64,000 nucleotides of DNA, taken from assembly GCA_013115135.1 (NCBI GenBank), contig JABANP010000126.1, positions 59,639 to 123,638 of the forward strand, read 5' to 3'. The DNA comes from Perkinsus olseni. Taxonomy: Eukaryota; Perkinsozoa; Perkinsida; Perkinsidae. Both the position numbers and the translations under genes were made by a program. Below the pieces are notes generated by a model. It was not told where the DNA came from and made no database searches. It saw only the letters and a program-made list of their open reading frames with translations. The stretch's first letter is position 1. Each line of letters opens with the position of its first letter. This document shows positions 26,501-39,420 of the stretch, in pieces.

Positions 26501-29500
26501 CTCACTTTCCTTATTCAACTGCCGCAATGCCAAGTCCACCACTGCCGCGATGAACTGTTTATTCTCCAGTAGCTTCGCCAATACACTCGCCAACATGGAG
26601 GTGATCTCAGGATAGGACGAGGACCGCCTCAAGCTCAGCAACGACAACAGCTTCCACGGCGAAGACCCGAAAACTGCGGAAGCGTTAACCTGAAGGGAGC
26701 GGGCATAAGTCCCTCACTTCCCATCCACCGGCCTACCTCCCTGTTGGCCAGCAAGGACATGACCTCGAGGGCAGCTCTGGTGAGGTCAGGTGATGGTACC
26801 ACAACTGCCACCAACTTCAGAGGGTCACTCGACGATCGCCTCTCCTCATGGACAGTGAGGACGCCCACCACTGCGGCGAGGAGCCTCTGCTGCAGAGCAT
26901 CCCAGTCGCCGGTGTAGATGTAGGGCTCATCGCAGAGGCCCTCGATTGCCAGGGACGCCTCAGTAAGCCACGCTGGCATCTCCTTGGCGCTGGCCTCCTC
27001 CTCTTCCTCAGTTCGGGCGAGCATCGCCGACTCCTCCACCATCGTTTCCAGCCAGGAATGGGCATCCGCCATTTTATCATCATCCCCCGCGTTAACCTTC
27101 TTCTCACAATAATGACAGTACCCTTCTATTATCCCCTGAGCCTTGCCACTCTTCCACAGCGTAGCCCTCACTCTCTCAGAGGCGTTAGTAAGGAAAGCAA
27201 GTACATGCGACAGGCACTGCAGAGCATTGGGAGCGCTATCCTCCCCTTCAGCTGCCACCTTGATCTCGTCGACAAACTCACCAGTGACCACACCAACCAC
27301 ATGCAGTAGATTGGCAACATGAGTCTTCAGCCTGACCGTCTCATCACCCGGCTCGGAAGGCTCACCTTCAGCGACGCCCAGTCGGACCCGATTACAGTTC
27401 TGAGCCACCCTACTGATGACATCAGCACAGTGAGTCGGCTGACCACCCTTCTTTGACAGGGTGATGCAGCGCGAGATGAAGTCCCTCCCAACGTCCTCGG
27501 CATTCTTTCGGACCTCCGCAGCGGTGAGGTCGGACGGAAGATCGAGGCCGCCGTCGGCCTTCCTCAAGGCCGGCACTCTGTCACGCAGGACCGCAATGAA
27601 ATTCTCCTTGAGGGCGTAATGGGCTGCGGATGAGCTCTTGAGACTGATGCTTGGATCTCCAACAGGAGTAGCATCCGTTGCTGAAGGAGCGGTAGAAGCC
27701 TTGGGTGAGGCCTCGGCGGAAGCAGCAGCGGGAGGATTCTCCTCAGCCATGGCGACATCGCCAGGTACTCGACGTAGAGCTGGGGCTCGAAGCATCTCCG
27801 CTATGGCAGCTTCGGCAGGGCTCCCTTCACTACCATCAGGAGGGGGAGATGTGGTACTAGTAGCAGTGTCATCATCAACCACTCTTGGGTCAGGCTCAAC
27901 AGCATGAGTAAACAGCTTGACCATCGACCCGCATGCCCTAGCCGACATCACGTACCGCTTAGCCTCGCCGGCCTTCTCCTCCTCCGAGGCTGCCTCCCGC
28001 CCCAGCCAGGCGTCATCCCTCCAGAGGGGTAGCAAGGCTGCTGTTAACCTCACTTGGAGGGAGCTGACCAGCCTATAGCCATCCACTTTGAGAAAGCTCT
28101 GGACTGCCGAGGGAGTGCTCTTGTCGATAGTGGGGAAGAGCGCGGGTTGGGTGAGGTTGGAGTTCTCCATCCTCTTCACCGAGGTTATCCTCTCACAATA
28201 CCCGAGTACCGAAGCCGACAGTGTCTCGTCCGTCAGAGGATCTACCAGTTGGTAATCAAAAGGTCCCGCGTTCAACCCCCGGCACCCACCTTTCAGTACA
28301 TCCACAACCATATTTTAGTAAAGTCCTGTCCGAAGCCCCCCATCTGACAGCCATAACGATCATTCACCACCCCCCTTTACCCCCCTCCCCATTACCTTGA
28401 ACATAGCATCGATGGAGAGAACCCTGATGTGATGGCTCCTGTCCTCCACATGGCACTTGGCCAACAACTCAAACAGCTCAGTGGCAAACCTACCACCAGC
28501 AGTTCCCCCTGGGCCTCATACTGTAGACGGTCTTACCTCTTCTTCGAGGTGCTCAGCCTCGTAGCATCCACCTTCTCCTGCAAGCTGGCGTACCGTTTAG
28601 TCATAGCAATGAAGGCGCTGCTGAGGAGCACCGAGGCAATCCTCGCTGAGTTGGATATCTGCTTGTGACTGAGGCTGCTGAAGAACATATCGTTGACCCT
28701 CTTGATTCTGCCACTAGGAGTGTTGGCCAGCTTCGTCACGGCCTCCATGAACTTCTTCACAGCCGACCAGAGTGACCACCGCATAGCATCAACACTGTCG
28801 TTCTTCTCCGCGCTCATCTCCACAGCCTTCCGCCAGTCGATAGTGTCCCTCATGAACCTCGACCGTCTGACTTGGTTGGGAGGGGAGTTCAGTTGCAGTG
28901 TCAAGTCCATGTTGACCTCGGTCGGCCCGGCCTGTCGGTCAGCCTCCTCCACCTCTGCCACTGCCAGCTGCTCCAGCAGCTCCGGGGCAAACTTGCATAC
29001 GGTATCGAGGACCGGCAATAGACTGTAGCTGAGGTAGTCTCTAGTCGAGGCGCCAGCAGGCGATGTACTACTACCGAACAACCCTCCACCAGTGTCCTTG
29101 AAGGGGGCATGGACCAACCCGAGGACCTTCAACCCGAATGTGACGGCTGATAGCAGAGAATGATCAGCGGCGCCCTCGGCAAGCTTCTGACCGTTGTCGA
29201 CCACCAGGGACGCCAACGGGAGGACGCAGTCGGCCGAGTCGGTCTGCTGACTGGACGCCGATGATGACGATGCAGTGGACGCATGGGGAGGGCCTGAGGA
29301 AGACGAGCGTGATGACAGCGAGGCACCAGTAGTTCTTACTGAGGTTATTATAGAAGGCGTTCTCAAGAGCCCGGAAGGTGGCCACTATTGGGTGGTAGTG
29401 GGGATGCTGCTGTTGGCCTTGCTGCTGGTTAGTCGCAGTCGCAGAGCCGATCATGACAACTGGTGCTAGTATGCTGCTCCCCTTCGGCAAGGAGGGGTGA

Positions 29501-32500
29501 GTAGCCAACTTGACCAAGAGTTCATTAAGATGTTGTCCCGGCTTTGACGACTTCCCTCCTCCCTCAGTATCCTCCATCACGAACAGCTTAGCCATCGATG
29601 AGTGTGTTTGCAGTAGTGACGTGAGTAGCCTGCATGCAGGTGCCAGCTTAGCGCTCAACAACCCACCAGTGTTGTTGGCAGCCTCCTCCCGATCAGCCCA
29701 GGCCAGGAGGTCCTCCAGGCCCCCAACCGCAGCCTCCACTAGAGGCTTGGCAAGCTCATTGCGGTTGCGGACGATATCCTCGAGAGACTGGCTTAGCATC
29801 ATAGGTAGGTCTGAGGTCACCTTCTCGGCCAGTGGTGACACAGGCCGTACTCCTGCACCATCACCGGTCATCACCAGCCTCACCAGCTTTAGTCAAGGGG
29901 TTATCCTCCCCTTGCAGGTCACGCAGCAGCTCAGCACCCTTGTTATGCAGAGAGAAGCTCGACAGGGCAGTCGGAGGTCCACCCAAGAGCGAAGCTAGAG
30001 TTGCGAACTACTGGCAAGCTCTTGGCCATGGCCTTGAGAAGCTCGCCGTTCGGCCCTAGTACCGTAGGGATGATGATGGGATCGTTATCGCAGATGTAGT
30101 GCAGCAGCTGGGCTAAGTAACCAACATTCTGGGCGCCAATAGCCTCCCCGCCATCCCCGAACAGTCTGACCATAACCTTCTGGAAGCCCTCTCTACGACG
30201 TCTCGCCGAGTCCTCCGACAGCTGCTGCCCTTCACTCTGAACAACAACAACTGTTGACGATAACTACCACGCTACGGTATCACCTCTTCGATCTCCCTGC
30301 CACCGAGAGCCTCATTAAGGTTCATCCCCACGCTGGGGTCTATGTTGTGCACCGACGTCTTGAGCAGATTGAGGACTGCCTGCAGCTCGTTACCTGACCA
30401 GCGGCGTCCGCAGCAACAGCAGGAGGAGGAGGGGCTGCCTTACGTCTGTTAGATAAGACGAGCATCTTCTCGTAGTCATCTCCCCCGCCACGCCATCAGT
30501 GGACTCCCTAGAGGAGGTCCAACAATCATAACAGTCCTTCGACAAGGCTGCCACCACATCCAGCAGTCTGAGCAGGGGGGTCATATTAATGAGAGTTGGC
30601 GGAAGAGTGGTACTACTTATCAAGTCCATTGAGGTCCCGGAAGAGTATACCAAAGCAGCCAGTGGAATACTCGAGAGCAATCTCGAGACACTTGCAGCAG
30701 CTGACCAAGGCTAGTACCGTATTGTGATGCCAGTCTATCGGTATCTCATGGGTCGACAGACGGATGAGGAAATCCAAAATCTGCGTAAGAAGCAAGGTTC
30801 AACCTGAAGATTCTCTCCCTGGTCGACCTACCATAGACATGTTGTTGACGTTAACCATCATATTAGGGTACTGCATTGCCGTTATGAGATTAGTCATCAC
30901 ATCAATACACTCACTACATACTGTCAGACTCTGCGTATACCGCGGCTGGTCTTTAGGAGGGGCGCCATCCACTGGGGCCTGTGTCAGAGCATTCACCAGC
31001 CTGTCTCGAGAACCCTGGATCATACGATACATATGGCCCAGGTTGGAGGAAGGGGCCAATGCTGAAATAACAACAGCAGAACCGTCTTTGCTGCGTTCAT
31101 CTACCAACAATGATGGGAGTATTGACTCAGTCTTCGAAGAGGTTTCTGCGTTCACAGTGAGCTACAGTGAGTGCAGGATCCCTCCTCAAGTGGAGTTATT
31201 CACACACAGCAGATGACTTCAAGCTATAGTCCTAGTGTGAAGGCCAGAGCTCGGCCCATTGTAGATGGACAACGACGCAAATCATGGCGGACACTCCCCC
31301 TCATCCTACCAACAACTAGCTGCTGTCCACCAGCCCCCAGTAGACTTCCCTCCATCAATACGGTGCTCATGAGACGATAAGACCATAAGAGAGTGGTCTC
31401 CACCTCTATGGGGAGGGTCCTCGCTACAGGGACTCCCTTAACCGACTCGGCATACGATACTGCAGAGAAGGGCAAGGCAGCCAGTTGGCCAAGGAAAGCT
31501 GGGTAGGTCTGCAAGTACATATGCAGGAACCCACTACCTAACAAGTTGCGGAAGTTATGGTATGGACTTTGCACGCATGCACATTACCGATTCCTGATGG
31601 ACCCCATGCCGGAGGCTGTCGTCCTCCCCTAGCCGTGGATTCAATGCCCATATTCCCGCATGGCGGTGGCGTGTGATGTGGTCTGATCTGCAGGGTTATG
31701 TCCACCGTACAAAGACGTATCGCAGTGAAGAGCAGCATCAAGTCGCTGTCACCCTTCAGGAGGGCCAAGGCATGACGTAGCCTGTACCGCAGCATCGTAA
31801 GGACGGACTCCTCAGTAACCGTATTTTTAAGTTTTTCCATCAGTTCGTTGGCTGCATTAACCCCCTGTTGTCCCTTAGCCAAAGTGCAATGGAGTGACTT
31901 CATCTCGTGTGTGAGTGGCTGCTGATAATCAAATATGAACTCCACACTCTTCGGCAGAGATATTGCCGTGGACCGCACCATCTGCGGGTCCAGTGACTGA
32001 CAACAACTATCAGTACAAGCCGAAAAGGTCCACAACCAGACCCCTAATATCACCTCCTTTCCTGCACTTCTGCTGCTGCTTCCCGAATGGTTACAACAGC
32101 AGCATAGAACATCATAACTAGGGTTATAATTCTCCCATCCCTCGGACAGCCAGCTAAGCCGCATCCTCATACCCTTCTGTATCCCCTCGTCCATCGAGGT
32201 TGCTTGTGTGTTCGCTACATGTACGACACCTGACGGGAGGGACTCCACGACACGAGGTGACGATGGTCAGCATACGTTTGAAAATGTTGGTAGTAGAGTA
32301 GTTGTAGTTCCAGAGGACGTCTAGGGCTGCTATGATGATCCGTGGATGGGGACTGTCCAGCAACGCCATCAGCCGATCGAAGGAATTGTATCTGTACCGT
32401 CCACGATGACGTGATGCTTGTGAAGAGTACACTCACAATAGGGTGGCTTGGGAGTTGCTGACTAACACTATTTTGGACCATCTCAGCAGCTCAATGATGA

Positions 32501-33090
32501 CCTCATCCACTGCTGTTACCTCAGTACTCTAAAACGACAACGACCAGGACAGTGACCACTACTACGACTCCTGCCCTCAGTACTACCATAGCCAACAACA
32601 CGCTATTGGTAGTGTGTTGTATATACCGCTCCATGACCAAATCAATAGCATCGAATACCCCAGCCCAGCAGAGACCATCGTAGTTAGTCTCAGCATAGCG
32701 ATCGTCCTCTCCATTAGCCCTGCCACTGTTGCCACGGTAACCATCACTTTCATCATCCAGCCAGTGCCACTCCCTAAACCTCGGCTGCCACATGATGTCA
32801 AGCAGCTGCCTGCAAGACTCTTCCGACTCTATCTGCACGCCTTTCAGCGCAGCCTCGAGTTCCTAACACAATAACGTGATCTCCAACCACGCCTACGATG
32901 GGTTTACATCAGCAGCAGTTGCCTCGGCAGGCGGCAGATAGCGTCGTCGGAGGGCTGAATCCTGGGATGGGTCCAATCCCGGTCGAGACGCCGTGTCTTC
33001 GTCGTTTGCATGGCCCTCTGATGGTGCTCCTCGGTGTATGTCGAGTTGACGTAGTTGATCGAGGTAGATTTTCCTGTCGATGGGCGCCAT
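16030..33090 (-). CDS. giant HECT-type E3 ubiquitin ligase, HUWE1/TOM1 family
   Basis: The gene starts at 33090 ([13 protein letters not shown]) and ends with TGA at 16032-16030. Nearly all of the 17 kb is coding, in many exons with short introns, so the product should be of the order of 4,500 residues or more, as in HUWE1 and yeast Tom1. In order: N-terminal helical (DUF908/DUF913-like) region about 32.8-30.0 kb ([36 protein letters not shown]); long helical middle about 29.9-26.2 kb; acidic blocks about 24.8-24.2 and 23.8-23.7 kb; ubiquitin-binding/DUF4414-like motif [20 protein letters not shown] about 22.15-22.10 kb; helical stretches about 20.8-18.7 kb; [20 protein letters not shown] about 17.66-17.60 kb, the HUWE1 signature just before HECT; and the HECT domain. 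The ligase attaches ubiquitin to substrates through a catalytic Cys thioester. I did not resolve all exons. The family assignment is secure from the HECT end and the motif order. Confidence 0.9.
23600..24930 (-). other. long acidic Asp/Glu tracts within the HUWE1-like ligase
   Basis: Several exons are dominated by Asp and Glu, with Ser: around 24830-24650, 24570-24230 (including [14 protein letters not shown]) and 23830-23690. HUWE1 orthologues have a central acidic region, so position and composition fit. The GAT/GAA/GAG-rich DNA also gives long open frames on the other strand, which I treat as artefacts. Confidence 0.7.
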
Positions 33091-33345
33091 CTAGTAGTAG
33101 CTGATGATTATGCTGTGATAGTAGTAGTAGTTTATAACAATAACACGTCACAGTCGTCACGGACGACGACGACAGCACAACAACAACTGAACAACATCAC
33201 CCGTGATGAGCAAGCATCGACTTAAGATACCCTCACACCCCTATTTCCGGCCTCTGCCCACAATAGCTCTATTAATACTATACAACCAAACGACAGTAAT
33301 GACTGATGCCTCTCGGAACCAAGGATGAGTGGTTATGGTAGCCAC
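33091..33345. other. gap between P2 stop and HUWE1-like start
   Basis: About 255 nt separate two minus-strand genes. They hold the 3' flank of the P2 gene and the promoter of the large ligase gene. No further feature is recognised. Confidence 0.4.
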
Positions 33346-33842
33346 TTAATCGAAGAGATCGAAGTCCATCTCCTCTTCCTCCTCCTCTTCCTCAACAGGC
33401 TTCTCCTCCTCAGCAGGGGCGGCCTCAGCAGCACCGGCGGCAGCACCTAAATGACAGAATGAAGCAAGACAGTCCACACTGACGAGTATTACCGGCAGCG
33501 GCAGCGGGGCGGGCACCAGCGGAGGCGATGGAGCCGAGCTTGGTGAGACCGGTGGCGATCATCTCCTGGACGTTCTTGCCCTTCACTTGAGCGAAGAACT
33601 TGGCGAGCATCTGAATATCGATACTAGGAATCTCAGCTTGAACACCGTCAGATACAAAACAGGTCGGAATGTATCGTGCAAATCGATCACCGAAGACGAG
33701 TCGTCCCTCTAGTGTTGGTCCCTTATATTACCTCGTCATCGCACTCAGCGTCAACGGAAGAGAGAATGTGCTTGACATCCTCCTCAGTGGGCTCATCATT
33801 GCCGCCCAAAACGGCCATAAGGTAGGCTGCTACGTACTTCAT
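33346..33842 (-). CDS. RPLP2: 60S acidic ribosomal protein P2
   Basis: This is a stalk protein of the large ribosomal subunit, which forms P1-P2 dimers on P0 and recruits translation GTPases. Three exons splice in phase: 33842-33732, 33610-33493 and 33446-33346, with introns of 121 and 46 nt, giving 109 residues, the usual P2 length. Seen directly: the N-terminus MKYVAAYLMAVLGGNDEPT, the helical dimerisation part (DVKHILSSVDAECDDE), a hinge rich in Ala and Gly, a Glu run, and the C-terminal MDFDLFD that replaces the usual GFGLFD contact motif. MKYVAAYLL-type starts mark P2 rather than P1. It is divergent from the helicase gene, with about 150 nt between starts. Confidence 0.93.
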
Positions 33843-33991
33843 CTTTGCTCCAAGGGGCAGGGGAGAAATTTCGTATTACCAACACCACCCACAGACAGCA
33901 ATCGATCAAGCTAAAGAATTGCAAGTGCGCAAGATTTCAAGACCCACCCTTCCCTACCACATCACGGCAGCCTGCTGAAGGTTTAATTAAA
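33843..33991. promoter_or_regulatory. bidirectional intergenic region, P2 / SMARCAL1-like
   Basis: Only 149 nt separate the P2 start codon (33842, minus) from the first ATG of the helicase gene (33992, plus). Any promoter elements for both genes must lie here or inside the genes. I see no TATA box that I would trust. Confidence 0.5.
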
Positions 33992-36900
33992 ATGATGCAG
34001 CAGCGAGCGGCCTCGAGTGGGGGTTCCTCCACGTTCACCATCCCCAACCAACAGCATGTCGACGGATCGACCAGAATAGGATTTGGAAAGCACAATGGCA
34101 AGACCTTTGAAGAGGTGATACATACTGCTATTGTAGAATACTCTACCACCCCTCGAGGATGGGTTCACGCTTGAGTTTAGTAAATAACACAATCAAATTA
34201 ACCCTCCCGACCTGCATGCTGCCGATGAATCGCTTGGCGAATAGTTTGACTGGCTCAGCAATGGCGTACTGACTTCTCCGATGTACCAAACCAGAATATT
34301 TTTGAGTAGTGAGTAGTAGCAATGTCCTTAAGGGACTTCGGGTGTTGCCTAATACACTGGTAGGGGTAGCTACTGTCAACGAAGAATGGATGCAATAGTG
34401 GGGTAATGAGCATGTGATTTTGCACGAGGCTCGCTGCCAGTTGTGTCGATAAAAACTGTCGTGGAATTGGTTTGACTTATCGTCCTCTCGTCCGGCGGTC
34501 CCACACCTCTCTTTAATCGGATTCCAGAGCGGGACATAGGGCCGCAGCCGCGTAGGATCTTGTATGCGTTCGAATAACGACTTGCTCGCCGGTCGCGGAG
34601 CGGATCATCGTAGCCGTCGTCGCAGAGAATCCAGTCTGCCTGGTGACTTTAAGTAATGAGCATGAAAGTGGAGAAACTTATAATTTGACAGTTGTCCTTT
34701 GTACTGTCATCAAATTCATGTTAATTCATCATCGACATCGGATACCGATTCTCCTTCCAATACTTAGTCGACGCGTTGTACTACCCTCAACTTCCGCGCT
34801 TGAATGAATCTTCCCTCCACAGGTAGCAACCTCCGACCTCGGATACTGCCAATGGGTGCTCAATCAAGAGGGATGTAACGGCCAATTAGCACTTTTCAAG
34901 TCGTACCTACAAGGCACGGCACCTCCTACTGATCAGAATAATAACTTTAATAATAATAGTCGCCGGTAGGGTGGTATCTTTCTCATCTGCCCGCAGCAAG
35001 CATCGACCTCAGATTCTCACAGCAGCATCCTAATACACAACACCCCAGTAGCGCACCTACGAGCGGACAGCATCCGAGTCAGCCCCCTTCTAGTGGGTGG
35101 CGTCCCCAGAACCCGAGAGGCCACCTACCAACCTTCCAGGAATATGCATTTTCAGCACCACCGGCAACACGGTGAGCTCGCGGCTTCCTCTCCGCACCGC
35201 TGGTAATCTCAGCCATTGTAGTAACTCAATATCGACTCCCCATTTGCCGCCGAGTGGAGGAGGTCTGCCAACCTTCGACCCCAATCGAGTACAGCAACAC
35301 TCTACAGGGTGATGACTGGAGCTAGTGTCGATTGATCTGTTGAAACTGCCTTTCGGTCAGGTCACAGCCTGCCATGCCGTCATACCAGACGCCGCGGACC
35401 CTCCCATGGCAGTCAACTCAGAATAACGTGCATAACCAACAGGTTGCAGGGTACCGGACTAAATCAGCCCCGGCAGCTCCCACCTGCCAAAATGCAGCAT
35501 CGGACGGCAAAACGTGAGCAGTCGTACCAAACCGACTTCGATGATGTCGAAACAGGTATAACTTTCGCATGGAGATTGGCAGCAACGGCAGCTTGAAGCT
35601 TACTACCGGCGACTGGCTGCCCAGGGACCTCTGGCGAGCCCTCAGGTCCGAGCTCAGAGCATTCAATGTATGGCGATATTATATTCATTTTTCAGTTTCG
35701 AAACCCCGCTATTGCGACCAGTCGACAACAACCCGGGGGAATACGTAGTGAATGAAGCTCTCATGCCGAACACAAGCAGGTAAGCGGCGAGTGGTGGTAG
35801 ACTCAGTCGGATATGACGATGTTAGGGCGAAGATCATCGATAAGGTTATAGCCGAGGCTAAAGAAGTTACCCGGAGTGGCCGTCGTGGAGCCAATCCCAC
35901 AGTGAGGCAGCATCGAGCGTTAATAGGTCATCATCTCAGTGCAGGTTCGTACTATCGGTTCTATCGAGCAATCCTACCCCCACTGAGACCATTCCTATAC
36001 CAGAAGCCATTGACGCGATACAGCCACCTTTGAAGCCCTATCAACGGGCGGGGGTGGAATTCGCTTTGCAGCGGAGGGGCAGATGTCTGCTCGGTGATGA
36101 AATGGGCCTAGGCAAGACCCTGCAGGCATTGGCTGTTGCTCTGGCGTATCGGACTGAATGGCCGGTATTGGTGATATGCCCACCTAGTTTGAAGTTTGTC
36201 TGGAAGGATCAGATTTTAGAGTGGCTGAAGGATCATGTCCGAGGAGATCAGGTTCAGGTAGGTCGCCGACTTTGGCTGCCACTCCATAGCAGGCTTTTGT
36301 CAGGTCATCATGAAAGGGAAGGACACCATTCAAAGCGACGCGAAATTCGTTATTGTTGGCTACCCCCTCATGAACAACTCCAAATTCCAGACCAGGCCTA
36401 ACGGCTCTAAGTGAGTGTAGCATAGTGTGGCAGCCATGATGGGAGTGTTTTCGCTTCCCGATTCCTCGGAACACTGTTAGAGGAATTCGATAGGATTTAG
36501 TCATATGGGGCCGAGTTGCGCTCGATCAATCCTCATACCCCGGTTGAAAAGGAAGTTCGGGAAATTTCCCTCGGAACCATGAGGTTCTTGGGGTCGGATC
36601 CTGCCGTTCCCCCGAAATGCGCGGGAGTGAGTAATCGTGCTTGAGAGCAGTGGGTGAGACCTCGAATCGACTTGCGAGTCTTCTATGTTCACGCGAGGAA
36701 GTTGCCTGGAGCTGCGAACCTCGCAGTCCAACAACCCCTACATCCTCCTGCCCAAGCAGATCGCTCCGGATCAACCCTGGGCGCCTAGCTCACGTAGAGC
36801 AGTACTTCATCCATTCGAGTACCTCGCGAGATGAGCACTCACGCTCATCGAATGGATTTCTCGTTATTGAGGCAGCATGGGACAAGGATGGTCAGCATCC

Positions 36901-39420
36901 GATGGTGCGCAAGACGAGTCCTACATAAGATATGAGGAACAAGCAGAGGTGGTGAAGTCTACTATTCGTTCAGCATTTGGATATGTTGCAACCAAACGGT
37001 CAACACTGACAAAAACCGCAAAGTGATGGTCATGGTTCTCGAGGGACTCTCACTGTATCGCACTTGGTTCATGCAACTCAAGCCGAAAGATCTTCACATT
37101 CAGACAGTCTTAATTCTAGTGCGACCATACGAGATGTAGGGTTCGGTTGTGCAAGCGGTCCACGGAAGAGTTTACCTGGTTATTAGGGTTATCACCTCAT
37201 CATTACCGATGATGAACAAGAGCTTACGCCAAAGCCACCTCTGCCGAATGCCACTCAGTATTATCACCTTCCTTAGAATCCTCCTATCCGTTCCACTGTA
37301 AGGCCCGAACATCTGAGGGTGAAGGAGCAGGCGTCCAGGACCCGGTAAGAAGTAGGAATTTTTCCTCACTTCAAATACCGACGGTATACCGTTGCTCCGT
37401 GAATAGGAATGGCGGAGTAGAGTCTACTCGGTAGACGCTCATCCCGGCCTCACTAGGGCCTTTATAGAAACCCGCCGTGGTTAAGACTTCACAAAGTTGC
37501 CTATCAGCTCCAGCGTTGTGTAGTAGAAGGAACAGCGTGGTCATACGTCGGTCACGGCTCGCTGTCGGAAGGTCGTTGAAGCCCCCTGAGCGGCTCGCTG
37601 ATATCCCGGTGTGAACTTCTGAGTCAACGCCTACACGATTGTGTGTTGCATGGGAGTGCTGTTGAGCTTAGGACCCCTCCGTGCCAACGATTGATCATCG
37701 CCGATGGTGTTGAGTTATGCCGATTGATTTATTTGGTGTAGAAATTTGATCGCGACTGGTATGGTAATGACTGCAAACTTTGCAGTACAAAGCCTGTCGT
37801 ACCACTTTTGGCTTGAACCAGATTCCTGTTCCAAGAACCTGCTCGACGCTGCATCTGCTCTCTCTCAGTTTCCAAGTGGTGATATGTGATGAGTGTCACG
37901 CTATTAAGGATAGTAAAGCTCAGCGGACAAGAGCTGTGATACCGGTCATCCAGCGAGCCAACCGGGCTATTCTCATTTCTGGCACGCCGGCACTCAACCG
38001 AGCAGCGGAGCTTTACAATATCCTCTACTGTCTCCTCAGTAAGGTGGACATTTTCGAGTTGACCCTGTTCATCTCTGCGTTCAGAGGATTTTCCCAGCGA
38101 GAGTAAATTCCACAACCGGTACTGCATCAAGGAGCAGCAGCACATCGGCAAGGGTGAGCTCTGTACACTTACCGTGACGAACGCTCCGAGTCAGAGATTC
38201 CCTTTCAGGACGGGTAGTTAACAAGTGGGTAGGGGCCGAAAACAAGGAAGAGCTGTACAGCCTCCTCACAAGTAGGCCTGCAGTGGTCTGTGATGGCGGG
38301 CTATCACCACAGGCGGATGTCTGTTAGCCAAGCCAAGCTCATCAGGTACGATAATGATACGCCGACTGAAAAGGACGTGCTGAAGGAGCTTCCCGAGAAG
38401 AACAGAATTAAAGTCCCACTGGACATCACAGATTCCAAAGCCCAGAAGGTCTTGGCGGAAGTACAGCAGGCGCAGAAGACGATGAGGGAGCTCAGCAAGG
38501 AGAGCCTCATGAATGGTGGTGGACAGAGGTCTGAAGGATTCCTTGAAGTATGGAGGAAGACGGGCGAGGCCAAAATAGGGGCAGTGAAGGTGAGACCGGT
38601 CGAGTGGGCTGTGCCTGTGTATCATCTGTCTCCTCAGGACTATCTGGACTACCTACTCGACAACGACTGTAAGATGCTCGTTTTCGCTCATCACCGCAGC
38701 ATGCTTGATAAGTTGGAGGAGAAGGTCGACGGTATACTGCGAGTGAAGGGAAGTTCTGCGGGGAAGAACTATGGGTGAGGCTATGGTTGCCGCAACTCAG
38801 TTGCGGACTTCTGATAGTAGGATTCGCCTCAGACTCATACGGATAGACGGACAGACGCCACAGACGAAGAGGCCAGAATTAGTTAAGAAGTTCCAGGAGG
38901 ACGAGGATATTAGAGTTGGTAAGGATGGTGAGAAATGCTGGGGACGAGGGATGCCAACTGTCTCAGCCGTCCTCTCCATCACGGCGTGTTCTGAAGGCTT
39001 GACGTTGACTGCGGCCAGTGTGGTAGTGTTTGCCGAGCTCTACTGGGTGCCGGGGACCATCGAACAGGCGGAAGCACGAGTGCATAGGATAGGCCAGACG
39101 AAGAGGTAGCAGTAGTAGTAGGGCCGTTAGCCGACTCAACTGTGCCCCTCAGTTGCGTGGACATCCATTACCTCATCGCACGAGGCTCCCCTGACGAGGC
39201 TGTGTACGCCTGCTTGAAGCGGAAGAAGGAGGACACGTCTGCCATCCTCAATGGCGAAGTCGAAACTCTAAAGGCGCACGACTCACCCGTCCGCTTTGGT
39301 GGAGCTAAGAGGACGCGGCCAATCAATGACCTCTACGAAGCTGCCGAGGCCGCTGTTGAGGAGGTCTCGGAGGTGATGCCACCAGCTGCCAAGCGATCGG
39401 CGGCGTCGATTGACGGATGA
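33992..39420 (+). CDS. SMARCAL1/ZRANB3-like SNF2 annealing helicase
   Basis: SNF2 ATPases of this type rewind DNA and remodel stalled replication forks in the nucleus. Exon 1 (33992-34114) ends in [17 protein letters not shown], which continues across a 708-nt intron as [16 protein letters not shown] (from 34823); together these form a small domain like the C-terminal fold of ExoX. A Pro/Gln-rich linker follows (to about 35180). The SNF2 core reads [14 protein letters not shown], motif [10 protein letters not shown] (36093-36119), LVICPPSL, and after a 1,458-nt intron DECH (37888-37899), [28 protein letters not shown] sequence, then the helicase C part [50 protein letters not shown] and [19 protein letters not shown] replaces the usual DESH/DEAH. 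The C-terminal 60 residues are charged. The family is secure; exon edges between 34.9 and 36.0 kb and around 38.1-38.3 kb are approximate. Confidence 0.88.
34115..34822 (+). other. 708-nt intron splitting the FGKH domain of the helicase
   Basis: The donor GTGATA follows GKTFEE, and the acceptor TTCCCTCCACAG precedes GTAGCAACC. Joining restores [19 protein letters not shown] in phase. No coding content is recognised inside; it is AT-richer than the exons. Confidence 0.6.
36411..37868 (+). other. 1,458-nt intron within the SNF2 core
   Basis: The donor GTGAGT is at 36411 and the acceptor CTCTCTCTCAG ends at 37868. The phase-2 join gives [14 protein letters not shown], matching the family layout between motifs Ia and II. 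It is about 30 times the usual intron size here. It holds only short open frames without recognised domains, and no terminal repeats were identified by eye. Confidence 0.7.

Noticed and set aside
28240..28300. tRNA-like CTACCAGTTGGTAAT...GTTCAACCCC stretch on the plus strand
   Set aside because: It is the complement of coding sequence of the HUWE1-like ligase, and no cloverleaf can be completed.
36411..37868. Transposon insertion in the large helicase intron
   Set aside because: I found no terminal inverted repeats, target duplication or transposase-like frame by eye; a database search would be needed to revive the idea.
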